The position numbers and the translations under genes are program-made. Below, in pieces: positions 8,653 through 17,563 of a stretch of 64,000 nt of DNA. This stretch comes from Nocardia aurantia (GTDB lineage: Bacteria > Actinomycetota > Actinomycetes > Mycobacteriales > Mycobacteriaceae): the NCBI RefSeq assembly GCF_009604425.1, contig NZ_WEGI01000018.1, positions 59,910-123,909 on the forward strand, written 5' to 3'. Under the pieces are notes generated by a model. The model saw nothing but the letters and a program-made list of their open reading frames with translations, searched no databases and was not told where the DNA came from. Within the stretch, counting starts at the first letter, position 1; each line of letters begins with the position of its first letter.

Positions 8653-9585
8653 ATGACGGACAACGTATTCGCCGTAGCCGACCGGGACAGCGCGAGCCTG
8701 CGCGAGTCCTATCGGGCCTGCCGGGAACTCAATGCCCGCCACGGCCGGACCTTCTTCCTCGCGACGCGCCTGCTGACCGCCGAGCAGCGTCCGGCGATCC
8801 ACGCGCTGTACGGCTTCGCCCGCCGCGCCGACGACATCCTCGACCGGATCGACGCGAACGCCGGCACCGCCGAGCGGGAGAGACAGCTCGACGCGCTCGC
8901 CGAGCGATTCCGCGCGGGCGACGCCGGCGGCGACGCGGTGCTGCCCGCGGTCCTGCACACCGCGCGCACGCACCGCATTCCCGGCGTCCTGTTCGAGTCG
9001 TTCCTGACGTCGATGCGGATGGATCTGACCGTCACCGACTATCCGGACCGCGAAGCCCTCGACCGCTACGTCCACGGGTCCGCCGAAGTCATCGGCCTGC
9101 AAGTACTTCCGGTGCTCGGCACGGTCGCGCCGCACGAGGAGACCGCGCCGTACGCCGCGGCGCTCGGAAAAGCGTTCCAGCTGACCAACTTCCTGCGCGA
9201 TGTCGACGAGGATCTCGTCCGCGACCGGGTGTACCTGCCCGCCGACGAACTAGCCGCCCACGGGGTCGACCGCGATCTGCTGCAGTGGTGCCAGGCACAC
9301 CGCCGCACCGAACCGCGGGTCCGGCGGGCCCTCGCCGCCCAGCACGCGATCACCCGCGACGTGTACCGGTACGCGCGGCGGGGTATCGCACTGCTCGAAC
9401 CGCGTTCGCGTCCGTGTGTGGCGACCGCGTGCACGCTCTACGGCGAAATCCTGGACCGCATCGAGGATCTCGACTTCGACATCTTCGTACACCGTGCCCG
9501 CGTGGGCATTCCGCGCCGGGCCGTGGTGGGGGTCCGTGGGCTCGCGGAGGCCTGGCGGGTCCGTCGCGAGGACGGCCGGCGATGA
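8653..9585 (+). CDS. crtB: Phytoene synthase
   Basis: 310 residues, squalene/phytoene synthase family. It condenses two GGPP to phytoene. The first Asp-rich motif is DDILD (about 60-64) in the sequence YGFARRAD. The second lies in QLTNFLRDVDEDL, followed by RVYLP, a diagnostic phytoene synthase block. The stop overlaps the crtU start (ATGA at 9582-9585), implying translational coupling. Confidence 0.93.
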   Translation: MTDNVFAVADRDSASLRESYRACRELNARHGRTFFLATRLLTAEQRPAIHALYGFARRADDILDRIDANAGTAERERQLDALAERFRAGDAGGDAVLPAVLHTARTHRIPGVLFESFLTSMRMDLTVTDYPDREALDRYVHGSAEVIGLQVLPVLGTVAPHEETAPYAAALGKAFQLTNFLRDVDEDLVRDRVYLPADELAAHGVDRDLLQWCQAHRRTEPRVRRALAAQHAITRDVYRYARRGIALLEPRSRPCVATACTLYGEILDRIEDLDFDIFVHRARVGIPRRAVVGVRGLAEAWRVRREDGRR

Positions 9586-11156
9586 CCACCCTGATCGCCG
9601 ACGACGCGGCGGTGGGTACGGACCCACGCCGGGTCCGGCATGGCGCCACGCCCGGCACGCACGATCTCACCCGGTCGGGCGTGCCACCGCGGGTGGCCGT
9701 GATCGGCGCCGGCATCGCCGGGCTGGCCGCGGCGACCGGGCTGGCCGAGCGCGGGGTGACCGTCGAACTGCTCGAACGCGAGCAGGTGCTCGGCGGCCGG
9801 GTCGCGGGCTGGACCGAACACCTGCCCGACGGCACCGCGGTCGGGATGAACCGGGGCTTCCACGCCTTCTTCCGCCAGTACTACAACCTGCGGAAACTGT
9901 TGTCCCGCAGCGATCCCGGCCTGAGCCGGCTGCGCGCGCTGCCCGACTATCCGCTGATCGACGCGCACGGCAACCGCGACAGCTTCCGCGGACTGCCCCG
10001 CACCCCACCGTGGAACGCGCTGGCCTTCGCCCTGCGCAGCCCGACGTTCCGGCTGCGCGACCTGGTGCGGATCGACGCGCGGGCCGCGGCGCCGCTGGCC
10101 GCGGTGTCGGTTCCGGAGATCTACGACACCCTCGATCACCTGGACGCGGACAGCTTCCTGCGCGCGGTCCGTTTCCCCACCGCCGCACAGCATCTGGCCT
10201 TCGAGGTGTTCTCCCGCAGCTTCTTCGCCGTGCCGCACCGGATGTCGGCCGCGGAGCTGGCCGCGATGTTCCACATCTACTTCCTCGGCTCGAGCGAGGG
10301 CCTGATCTTCGATGTGGCCGAGGACAATTTCGACACCGCGCTGTGGACACCGTTGCGCGAGTATCTGACCGGCCCGGCGGTGCCCGGCAGGGTCACCGTC
10401 CATACCGGTGTGCGGGTCACCGAGATCCGGCGTCCCGGTTCGACGGGGCTGCGGGTGCTCGACGACACCGGCGCGGCACTGGAGGTCGACGCCGTGGTCC
10501 TCGCCACCGACATCGCCGGACTGCGGGACATCGTCACCGCCTCCCCCGAACTGGGCATCCCGCCGTGGCGGGCCGCCATCGCCGAACTCGCCACCGCCCC
10601 ACCGTTTCTGGTGCACCGGCTGTGGCTGGACCACCCCGTGGCCGCGGACCGGCCGGCCTTCATGGCCACCGGCGGCCTGGACCCCCTGGACAACGTGAGC
10701 GTGCTGGAGCGCTACGAACGCGGCGCCGCCGACTGGGCGCGGCGCAACCACGGCAGCGTCGTCGAATTGCACGCCTACGCACTGGATTCCGGCATGGACG
10801 ACGATCCGCGCGGCCGCCTGCTGGACCGCCTGCACGAGATCTATCCGGAGACCGCCGGCGCGACCGTCCTCGGTGCGACGACCCTGCGGCACGCCGACTG
10901 CCCCCGGTTCGCTCCCGGCGACTTCACCGGCCGCCCCAGCATCCGCACCCCCGACCCCGACGTCGTACTGGCCGGTGACGGCATCCGCATCGACCTGCCG
11001 GTCGCCCTGATGGAACGCGCCGCCACCACCGGCTGGACCGCCGCCAACACGCTGCTGGCCCGCTGGGGCGCCGCCGGGCACACCCTGCAGACGGTGCCGA
11101 CCCACGGCCGCTCCCGGCTGCTGCGCAGCCTCGCGACCCGGACGGGGGCCCTGTGA
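9582..11156 (+). CDS. crtU: CrtU-like carotene desaturase/methyltransferase
   Basis: 524 residues, FAD-dependent amine-oxidase fold related to CrtI. VAVIGAGIAGLAAA (about 39-52) binds FAD. The segment GFHAFFRQYYNLRKLL and the later DVAEDNFDTALW are characteristic of CrtU, the beta-carotene desaturase/methylase that turns ionone rings into aromatic phi-ends (isorenieratene or chlorobactene type). It starts with an ATGA overlap with crtB and its stop overlaps the GTG of the Rieske gene. CrtU needs a cyclised substrate, yet no lycopene cyclase gene is seen in the window. Other carotene ketolases/desaturases of this family are the main alternative. Confidence 0.82.
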   Translation: MTTLIADDAAVGTDPRRVRHGATPGTHDLTRSGVPPRVAVIGAGIAGLAAATGLAERGVTVELLEREQVLGGRVAGWTEHLPDGTAVGMNRGFHAFFRQYYNLRKLLSRSDPGLSRLRALPDYPLIDAHGNRDSFRGLPRTPPWNALAFALRSPTFRLRDLVRIDARAAAPLAAVSVPEIYDTLDHLDADSFLRAVRFPTAAQHLAFEVFSRSFFAVPHRMSAAELAAMFHIYFLGSSEGLIFDVAEDNFDTALWTPLREYLTGPAVPGRVTVHTGVRVTEIRRPGSTGLRVLDDTGAALEVDAVVLATDIAGLRDIVTASPELGIPPWRAAIAELATAPPFLVHRLWLDHPVAADRPAFMATGGLDPLDNVSVLERYERGAADWARRNHGSVVELHAYALDSGMDDDPRGRLLDRLHEIYPETAGATVLGATTLRHADCPRFAPGDFTGRPSIRTPDPDVVLAGDGIRIDLPVALMERAATTGWTAANTLLARWGAAGHTLQTVPTHGRSRLLRSLATRTGAL

Positions 11157-12235
11157 GCAGACTTCGCACGGTCGCCGACCGAGCCAGGAAATCCATTCCC
11201 CTGCACCTGTTCTCGCCCACCCCGTGGCCCGCCCAGCAACCCACCTACGAACAGGCCCGCCCCGGCCTGATCGAGGCCGCCCTGAAATCGGCGACCGCGC
11301 AGCCCTCCGGGAACTGGTACGTCTTCGCCCCCAGCCGGGACGTCCGCGCGGGAAAGCCGTTCGGCGCCACCGTCGCCGGCGTGGAGATCGTCGCCTGGCG
11401 GGACACGCACGGCGTCCTGCACGCGGGCCCGCGCGCCTGCCCCCACCTCGGCGCCGACCTGGCCACCGCCCGCATGCACGAGGGCGCGCTGCTGTGCCGC
11501 TGGCACGGCCTGCGCATCGACGGCGCCCCCACCCCGCGCTGGTCCCCGTTCCCGGCCCACGACGACGGCGTGCTGTGCTGGGTCCGCCTCGACCGCGTCG
11601 GCAACGAAACCCCCACCGACACACCGATACTCCCCGCCCGCCCGGCCGACACCCGGGTCCACGCGGTCGCCACCGTCACCGGTACCTGCGAACCGGACGA
11701 CATCATCGCCAACCGCCTCGATCCGTGGCACGGCTCCTGGTTCCACCCCTACTCCTTCGCGAACCTCCGGGTCACCCGTACCCCCACGCCCGACGACGAT
11801 CGCTTCCTGCTCACGGTCACCTTCCGGGTCGGCCCGCGCCTCGGCGTCCCCGTCGAGGCCGAATTCACCTGTCCCGACCCGAGAACCATCGTCATGCGCA
11901 TCCTGTCCGGCGAAGGCGTGGGCAGCGTCGTCGAAACCCACGCCACCCCGGTCGATCCCGGTCCCGACGGACTGGCCCGCACCACGGTGACCGAGGCCGT
12001 GATAGCCGACTCCACCCGCCCAGGTTTCCGCGCCGCCCACCACGCCCTCCCCCTCCTGCGACCCCTGATGCGCCACACCGCATTACGCCTCTGGCGCGAC
12101 GACCTCACCTATGCCGAGCGCCGGTATCGGCAGCGGACGCGGCGGGATGCGCGCACGCCGCAGACTTTCACGGCGCATTACGGGCCATCCTCAGACCCCG
12201 AACAGGACGCGACACCACCGGACCCACTCGGCTGA
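11153..12235 (+). CDS. Rieske non-heme iron oxygenase in the carotenoid operon
   Basis: 360 residues. The [2Fe-2S] Rieske ligands are C96-x-H98 (CPHLG) and C115-x2-H118 (CRWHG). The mononuclear iron motif D190-x2-H193-x4-H198 lies in NRLDPWHGSWFH, so both metal sites of a Rieske oxygenase alpha subunit appear intact. The GTG at 11153 overlaps the crtU stop, making it the fifth gene of the crt operon. By position it probably oxidises an aromatic carotenoid, for example by ring hydroxylation (inference). Electron-transfer partners are not encoded nearby. Confidence 0.8.
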   Translation: MSRLRTVADRARKSIPLHLFSPTPWPAQQPTYEQARPGLIEAALKSATAQPSGNWYVFAPSRDVRAGKPFGATVAGVEIVAWRDTHGVLHAGPRACPHLGADLATARMHEGALLCRWHGLRIDGAPTPRWSPFPAHDDGVLCWVRLDRVGNETPTDTPILPARPADTRVHAVATVTGTCEPDDIIANRLDPWHGSWFHPYSFANLRVTRTPTPDDDRFLLTVTFRVGPRLGVPVEAEFTCPDPRTIVMRILSGEGVGSVVETHATPVDPGPDGLARTTVTEAVIADSTRPGFRAAHHALPLLRPLMRHTALRLWRDDLTYAERRYRQRTRRDARTPQTFTAHYGPSSDPEQDATPPDPLG

Positions 12236-12246
12236 GCGGGGCCGAG
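12227..12246. terminator. Weak hairpin between convergent genes
   Basis: CTCGGC (12227-12232) and GCCGAG (12241-12246) can form a 6-bp GC stem with an 8-base loop. It overlaps the stop of the Rieske gene and faces the convergent gene ending at 12268. There is no U-tract, so termination is only suggested. Confidence 0.3.
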
Positions 12247-12267
12247 CGGCGAATCACGTCCGGGACA

Positions 12268-12696
12268 TCATGTGGGGCCGGCCGATGTGGAAATCGCGGT
12301 ATCGGCGCGTATGACCTTGAAGGGCAGCGCTGCACTGACATCGGTACCGTCGAGCGCAGCGATCCACCGGTACGCACCCGGAGACAACGGCAATCCGGGC
12401 GCCAAATTGACTGTAGCCAATGCCCGAAGTGCTCCGGCTTCGGTGTTCAGTTCCCCCCGAAAACGAAGTTCGGTGCCCTCCGCATCGAGTTTCACGGGCT
12501 CGTTACCGGTATCCAGACAGGTGATCGTGAGCGGCATCGGATCGTTCGAAACTCGCACGACTTCGAAATCGACGAATATCACCAGAGAGATCGGCGGGGT
12601 CGGAGTGGTGATCTGATCCCAGCCCAGCCCCAGGGCATTCAGTTTACCGCTGGCATCTATTTGCGCCGAATCAGCCACGAACAATGTCAGTTTCAT
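12268..12696 (-). CDS. DUF6941-like protein, third gene of a toxin-antitoxin-like operon
   Basis: 142 residues opening with MKLTLFVADSAQID then GKLNALGLGW, the pattern of DUF6941 proteins (beta-rich, function unknown). No signal peptide or membrane helix is present. Its ATG overlaps the antitoxin stop by 4 bases (12693-12696), so its translation is coupled to the XRE antitoxin. The coupling hints that it acts with or is buffered by the TA pair. No catalytic motif is recognised. Confidence 0.6.
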   Translation of the reverse strand: MKLTLFVADSAQIDASGKLNALGLGWDQITTPTPPISLVIFVDFEVVRVSNDPMPLTITCLDTGNEPVKLDAEGTELRFRGELNTEAGALRALATVNLAPGLPLSPGAYRWIAALDGTDVSAALPFKVIRADTAISTSAGPT

Positions 12697-13181
12697 ATGT
12701 GAACGGGATTCTCGATCGTGGTTCGCACGGTCTGGGTGGCAATCGTGGCCGCGCGGGATGCGCTGGGACCACTCACGGCATCGTTGACGAACGCGAAAGA
12801 GTTCGCGCGAAGTACCCGGTCAAGAAACGCAGGACCTGGACCGGCGACCCCAGCCTGGTTTCCCGGCCGGGACGGCGCCGACTCGGCCGATTCGCCCGCA
12901 ACGGCCTGATCGAACGGAACAATGTCGAAGCGCACAACCGCGCCGACCGCGTACGCGTAATTTCGTATCATCGTGAGCGTGGGGTTCGAGTCCAGTCGCT
13001 CGAATCTGGAGATCGTGCTCTTGTCCACGCCGATCTGCTCCGCGATGTCCTTCTGTTCGAGCCCCGCAGCCTTGCGCGCCGCCACCAAGGCATCCTTCAG
13101 ATCGAACTCGGCTTCGGCGAGCATGTCCGCGAGCGCCCGGTTGGCCGTCTTCGAGCGGAGTCGCGTCCCGCGGAACCTCAT
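12693..13181 (-). CDS. HigA-like XRE antitoxin
   Basis: 162 residues from the ATG at 13181, which has GGAAGG about 10 bases upstream. In-frame starts at 13208 (ATG) and 13268 (GTG) would lengthen it, the latter overlapping the toxin gene. The core DALVAARKAAGLEQKDIAEQIGVDKSTISRFE is split by a Cro/CI helix-turn-helix. This gene order (toxin first, XRE antitoxin second) is that of HigBA-type modules, where the antitoxin neutralises the toxin and represses the operon. Confidence 0.68.
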   Translation of the reverse strand: MRFRGTRLRSKTANRALADMLAEAEFDLKDALVAARKAAGLEQKDIAEQIGVDKSTISRFERLDSNPTLTMIRNYAYAVGAVVRFDIVPFDQAVAGESAESAPSRPGNQAGVAGPGPAFLDRVLRANSFAFVNDAVSGPSASRAATIATQTVRTTIENPVHI

Positions 13182-13222
13182 GGCCACCCGCCTTCCATCC
13201 GGTTGCATGTGCTGCAACTCTA

Positions 13223-13675
13223 TCAGTGTTGCCGCAGCTTGCGGCAAGTTGTCGCAGCACTCCTGCACCAGCCTGCGAGCCTGTCCATCGCCGTTCCGAT
13301 ATGCCGATCCTGGGTCGGCAGGGACCTGTGCAGGGGCGTTCTGGCGGCCTTCGCCCCGACGAGACAGGCGACCAGCGACTTATCGTCCTCGGGGGCTTCG
13401 CCCCAGTACAGGCGCAGATGCTGGGTTTCGTTCCCACTGAGTGTTCGAAATTCGGCGATCCACGGCCGATTCAGGCGAGACAGTTTCAGCCCGACCGGGG
13501 CTCGATAGTCACCGTCTCCCAGGCCGTGCTTCTGCGCCCGGCGCATGAGTCCGCGAAAGAATGCAGCGGCTACCGGTTCCGCTTCGTCGAGAGCGTCGAA
13601 TTCGTTTCTCCACGTGTCGAGTTCCACCCATACGCAACCCCCGGATGACGCCTTGGTGTAACTGTCCGAATTCAT
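13223..13675 (-). CDS. HigB/RelE-like toxin
   Basis: 150 residues. The middle portion contains RAPVGLKLSRLNRPWIAEFRT and later LRLYWG, resembling the beta-sheet core of RelE/HigB (phage Gp49-like) mRNA interferases in which a positively charged face contacts the ribosome. AGGGG precedes the ATG at 13675. It lies immediately upstream of an XRE protein, as in HigBA operons. The assignment rests on the gene pair and fold-like pattern. Catalytic residues are poorly conserved in this family and were not verified. Confidence 0.55.
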   Translation of the reverse strand: MNSDSYTKASSGGCVWVELDTWRNEFDALDEAEPVAAAFFRGLMRRAQKHGLGDGDYRAPVGLKLSRLNRPWIAEFRTLSGNETQHLRLYWGEAPEDDKSLVACLVGAKAARTPLHRSLPTQDRHIGTAMDRLAGWCRSAATTCRKLRQH

Positions 13676-14028
13676 CGCCCCTGCTCTCGAATAACTGAGT
13701 CACCTTCGTACCGATGGGCTTCGCGGCCCCACACCGCCCACTCGCACTGCCGACGTTACAGCGCACAGGACGGGTCGATGGTTCGCGGTCCGCGGGGCGC
13801 GTGCCGGTGCCGTTGCCCGACGGTGCTGCTCTGCGCGGCGCCGGGCGGGCGCGATGGTGTGCCGGTCGAGTCTGGTGGCCGCATCTGACCGAGTGTCGGT
13901 GCGGCGGCTCAGCTTTCCGGGTGCCGATCGTGCTGCGGTAACCTTCTGTCCGCAAGCGTCGTCGGCCGGACGGTTTCGTCCGCAGCCGGGGACCTGCGTG
14001 AACCGCACCCCCAGCTCCGGAGACCGCT
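13676..14028. other. 353-bp gap with no supported gene
   Basis: Between the TA-like operon (minus) and the membrane protein (plus). It should carry both divergent promoters. Open frames cross it on both strands, but their translations are Arg/Pro-rich shadows with no family pattern. No clear palindrome was seen. Confidence 0.5.
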
Positions 14029-15186
14029 TTGCCTTCTCGACCAGATACGAAACGTGGACACCGCTGGTGGCCCGGTGCAGTCGTCGTGACGATCTGCCTC
14101 GCCGCATTGGTGTTCTTCGGCCTCGTGTCGGAGACACTCGATGGTCGGCCGTCCATGTCGCCGTTCGACGGCTGGGTGGCGGTGTTGCAGTCCGATCAGG
14201 ATCCGATGGACGATCATGTCGAATTGTCCGTCGCCCCGGTTGTTTCCGGTGCGCCCGGTGACCATCCGCAGTTGACCTATTCGGTGGCCGTGTGCGGGGA
14301 CTATCCGTTCCATGGTGTGCTGCTGATCGGGGGCGATGCGCGGCTGGCGGGGCTGCGGGCGAGCGGGGCGGTCGCGGGAGACGCCGATCGGCCGGTCGTG
14401 AACGCACTGCCGAATCCGGCTCTCGATGATGTGCAGTCGGGGCAGCGGCTCGCGCTCGGCGCGACACAGGCTGTCGCGCTGGACTTTCCGGAGGTCGGGC
14501 CGTGTGTGCAGACGCCGTCCGGATCGCTGGCCGGGAGTGTCTCGGCGCAGTTCACCGGTGCGGCGGGGGCGGGTGTGCAGCGGCACTGGGATCTCGGCTG
14601 GTGGCAGGCGCCCCGGTACGGGCAGGCGTGGCCCCGAATCGGTTCGCTGCCGGGAACTTCCGCGAGCGATGCGGGACCGTATGCCGGGGTCGACGCGCTG
14701 GCCGGGGTGTGGGCGCGGCCGCCTGCGACGACCTTTCGCGTGGACGGCGGGAAGCCTACTGCCGGAATGTTCGTCGACGGCGCGGTTCCGGCGGCCACCG
14801 CATCGGCGGGATCGGGCTGGGCACTGACTAATCCGTTCCAGCCGTCGGCGCGGTTGATCGACACCGATTCCCAGAGCCGGTGGGAGCAGCTTCGGGTGCT
14901 CGCGGGCATTCTGCTCGGGCTCGCGGTGGGCGTGGCGGGCATCCAGTTGTTCGGATGGTTGCGGGGCAGGTGGATCGAGCGCGCACCCGAGGTGGAGCTA
15001 CCCGAGGTGGCCCCGCAGCCGGTGTGGCAGAGACGAACTCGTGAGCACAGGCCGCCTGTCGTGATGGACGAGCCCCGGCCGCCGCTGGAACTGATCGCCG
15101 TCTCGGTCGTGCTGATCGGTTCGGCGGCGATCTGGCTCACGAGGTCCGGACGGCGTCGGTCCCGGCATACCGGAAGTGGCTCCTGA
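14029..15186 (+). CDS. Membrane-anchored extracytoplasmic protein of unknown function
   Basis: 385 residues, start TTG at 14029 with GGAGA about 7 bases upstream. A hydrophobic helix at about 15-34 leads to a long hydrophilic, Gly/Ala/Asp-rich extracytoplasmic part. Further helices follow at about 286-308 and 354-370, with a basic Arg-rich tail. No enzymatic motif is recognisable. Placement between a TA operon and an FGE-like gene gives no functional clue. Confidence 0.6.
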   Translation: MPSRPDTKRGHRWWPGAVVVTICLAALVFFGLVSETLDGRPSMSPFDGWVAVLQSDQDPMDDHVELSVAPVVSGAPGDHPQLTYSVAVCGDYPFHGVLLIGGDARLAGLRASGAVAGDADRPVVNALPNPALDDVQSGQRLALGATQAVALDFPEVGPCVQTPSGSLAGSVSAQFTGAAGAGVQRHWDLGWWQAPRYGQAWPRIGSLPGTSASDAGPYAGVDALAGVWARPPATTFRVDGGKPTAGMFVDGAVPAATASAGSGWALTNPFQPSARLIDTDSQSRWEQLRVLAGILLGLAVGVAGIQLFGWLRGRWIERAPEVELPEVAPQPVWQRRTREHRPPVVMDEPRPPLELIAVSVVLIGSAAIWLTRSGRRRSRHTGSGS

Positions 15187-15378
15187 TCTTCCGGGTCCCG
15201 CCCGAAACCCGCATGGTCGGTTCGGTGTGGCACACATCGTTTCGATGCACGATGAGTGACAGCATGGGGACACTGTGCCGCTCACCGAGGCGCTGCGGAT
15301 CGGCGGAGACCGGTGCGCCACCGGCGGACGCGCCGTGGCAGGTCGATCGCTGATCGGTCGGCCGAATCGCTCTCTCGC

Positions 15379-16173
15379 TCAGGCTGTCTCGACGACCGGG
15401 CGGATCAGCATCTCGGCGGTGTAGCCGTCGCCGGAATCCAGCCAGGCGCCGAATTCCTTGTCGCGGAAGCTGGTCGCCAGGGTGAGCCAACCGAGGAAGA
15501 AGCCGGTGCCGCCGCAGGTCGCGCTGCCACCGTCGCCGCCGCAGACGATGCCTCGCTCCGTGGTGAATTCGTGCCGGTATGGGTCCTGGCCGATCGACAG
15601 GCCCCACAGGTTCGGTTTACGGTGCGCACCCGCGGAGTGATCGAACGGGTAGCCGGTGTCGGGGGTGTCGTCGCCCCAGCGGAACAGGGTGGTGGCGCCT
15701 GCGCCACAGGCGTATTCCCATTCGTCCGGGGTGCTCGGCCGCACTCCCAGTGCCGACAACTTCTCCGACGCCTGCTCGTGGGTGACCTCGGCGCGGGGTT
15801 CCAGGGCTTCGACGCCGACCAGCATCGCGGGGAGATCGACCACGCGATCCGGTGAGGTCATCGTGTCGATGTACTCTGCGAGCGGTGGCAGGCCGTATTC
15901 GGCTGCGCTGTCGGCATAGTCGGCTGACTGATGTGGTGACGGGACGAAGCGGTCGCCCTCGTATCCGAGGCGGGCACGGGCGGCTGGGACGAGCGACAGA
16001 CGCAGGCCGGCCCGCTCGAACCGGGCGGTCCGGTGTCGGCGGCCCGCGTATTCGCCGGGGTGGATGCCGAGCAGTTCGGCGGCGTTCTCCCGGGCGATCG
16101 CCCGTGCGACCCGCAGCGCGGCTTCGTCGGACAACTCCCGCCACCGCTCGGCGGTCAGATCGGCATGCGGCAC
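15379..16173 (-). CDS. Degenerate formylglycine-generating-enzyme/SUMF1-like protein
   Basis: 264 residues. The segment RPSTPDEWEYACGAGATTLF followed by RWGDD and later KPNLWGL mirrors the FGE-sulfatase fold (RLPTEAEWEYAARGG, then WG and N-GL). The usual end of that family, GNVWEW and GGS-x-C-x4-C, is not retained; the only Cys pair is C211 and C220 in VCGGDGGSATCGG. True FGEs oxidise a Cys of sulfatases; without their Cys pair this one may be a binding or scaffold relative. Start is GTG at 16173. No sulfatase lies nearby. Confidence 0.6.
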   Translation of the reverse strand: MPHADLTAERWRELSDEAALRVARAIARENAAELLGIHPGEYAGRRHRTARFERAGLRLSLVPAARARLGYEGDRFVPSPHQSADYADSAAEYGLPPLAEYIDTMTSPDRVVDLPAMLVGVEALEPRAEVTHEQASEKLSALGVRPSTPDEWEYACGAGATTLFRWGDDTPDTGYPFDHSAGAHRKPNLWGLSIGQDPYRHEFTTERGIVCGGDGGSATCGGTGFFLGWLTLATSFRDKEFGAWLDSGDGYTAEMLIRPVVETA

Positions 16174-16400
16174 TCCGGCATTCTGGCAGACGGTGCGTCA
16201 GTCCGGAGGGGTGGCAGCCGCTGTTCGATCCCTGCGCCGGCGTGGGCGACGGTGACCCCGTGCGGGCGCGGTGAGTCGTCGGAGTGGGGGCGAGGCGGCC
16301 GCCCGGGCGGTGGCTGATGCCCGCCGAGCGGCAGCCGCGAGTCGTACGGGTTCTCGGCCGCGACGATCCGCCGGGGGCGGCGAGTTCGCCTCCCGGCCGC

Positions 16401-17552
16401 TCAGCGCAGGCCGAGATCCTTCGCGATGATGGTCTTCATCACCTCGCTGGTGCCGGCGTAGATGCGGGCCACGCGGGCGTCGGTGTAGAGGCGGGCGATG
16501 GGGTATTCCATCATGTAGCCGTAGCCGCCGAACAATTGGAGGCAGCGGTCCACCACGCGGGCCTGGACCTCGGTGCAGAACAGTTTGGTGCGGGCGGCGT
16601 CCGGGGCGGAGAGCCGGTTCTCGACCAGTTCCATGACCGCGCGGTCCAGCATCGCCTGCGCCGCTTCGACTTCCGCCGACATGGCGGCGAGTTCGAATTT
16701 GGTGTTCTGGAATCCGGCGACCGCTTGGCCGAAGACCTTGCGCTCCTTGACGTAGTCGATCGTCGCGGCGATGGCGGCGTGCGCCTGCGCCACCGAACCC
16801 GTTGCGACCGTGATGCGTTCCTGCGCCAGGTTGTGGCCGAGATAGGAGAAGGCGGCGCCTTCCTCACCCAGGCGGTTGGTCACGGGGACGCGGACGTTGT
16901 CGAAGTGGAGTTCGACGGTGTCCTGGACCTTGCAGCCCATCTTGTCGAGGATGCGGCCCTTGGTGAAGCCGGGACGGCCGCTCTCCACCACGATCAGGGT
17001 GAGGCCGGCGCGGCGGTTGTCCGGGTCGGTGGACGTGCGGGCGCACACGATCACCAGGTCGGCGAGCAGGCCGCCGGTGATGAAGGTCTTGCCGCCGTTG
17101 ATGATGTACTCGTCGCCGTCGCGGACCGCGGTGGTGCGCATGCCCGCCAGATCCGAACCGGTGCCGGGTTCGGTCATGCCGATCGCGGTGAGCAGGGTGC
17201 CGTTGGCGAGGCCCGGGAACCAGCGGTCACGCTGTTCGGCGTTCGCGTATTCCAGGAAGTACGGCAGGATCACGTCGATCTGGGTGCGGACCGTGCTCAG
17301 GGTGACCTGGGCGCGGTACGACTCCTCCTGCAGCACCATGTTGTAGCGGTAGTCGCGGACACCGCCGCCGCCGTACTCCTCGGGGATGGCGGTGCCGAGC
17401 AGGCCGAGCGAGCCGAGCTTCTCGAACACCTCCCGGGGCATGCGGCCGGCCTTCTCCCAGTCGGGGTAGCGGGGGACGACCTCCTTCTCGATGTACTCCC
17501 TCGCCAGTTGGCGGAAGGCCTCGTGGTCTTCGGTGAAAATGTCGCGGCGCAC
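16401..17552 (-). CDS. Acyl-CoA dehydrogenase
   Basis: 383 residues, normal length for the family. IPEEYGGGG, MTEPGTGSDLAGM (FAD-contact block) and C-terminal IYAGTSEVMK, with the Glu in the catalytic-base position, are intact. It catalyses FAD-dependent alpha,beta-dehydrogenation of an acyl-CoA. Start GTG at 17552 has TAGGAGC about 8 bases upstream. It is the last gene of the minus arm of the catabolic island, 11 bp after the thiolase. Confidence 0.9.
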   Translation of the reverse strand: MRRDIFTEDHEAFRQLAREYIEKEVVPRYPDWEKAGRMPREVFEKLGSLGLLGTAIPEEYGGGGVRDYRYNMVLQEESYRAQVTLSTVRTQIDVILPYFLEYANAEQRDRWFPGLANGTLLTAIGMTEPGTGSDLAGMRTTAVRDGDEYIINGGKTFITGGLLADLVIVCARTSTDPDNRRAGLTLIVVESGRPGFTKGRILDKMGCKVQDTVELHFDNVRVPVTNRLGEEGAAFSYLGHNLAQERITVATGSVAQAHAAIAATIDYVKERKVFGQAVAGFQNTKFELAAMSAEVEAAQAMLDRAVMELVENRLSAPDAARTKLFCTEVQARVVDRCLQLFGGYGYMMEYPIARLYTDARVARIYAGTSEVMKTIIAKDLGLR

Positions 17553-17563
17553 GAAAACAGCTC

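Noticed and set aside
9438..11624. Long minus-strand open frame of 728 codons opposite crtU and the Rieske gene
   Set aside because: Arg/Gly/Ala-rich translation without motifs; it is the antisense shadow of crtU and Rieske genes with clear conserved domains.
13700..14467. Overlapping frames between the TA operon and the membrane protein
   Set aside because: Arg/Pro-rich shadows; the downstream part is antisense to the membrane-protein gene.
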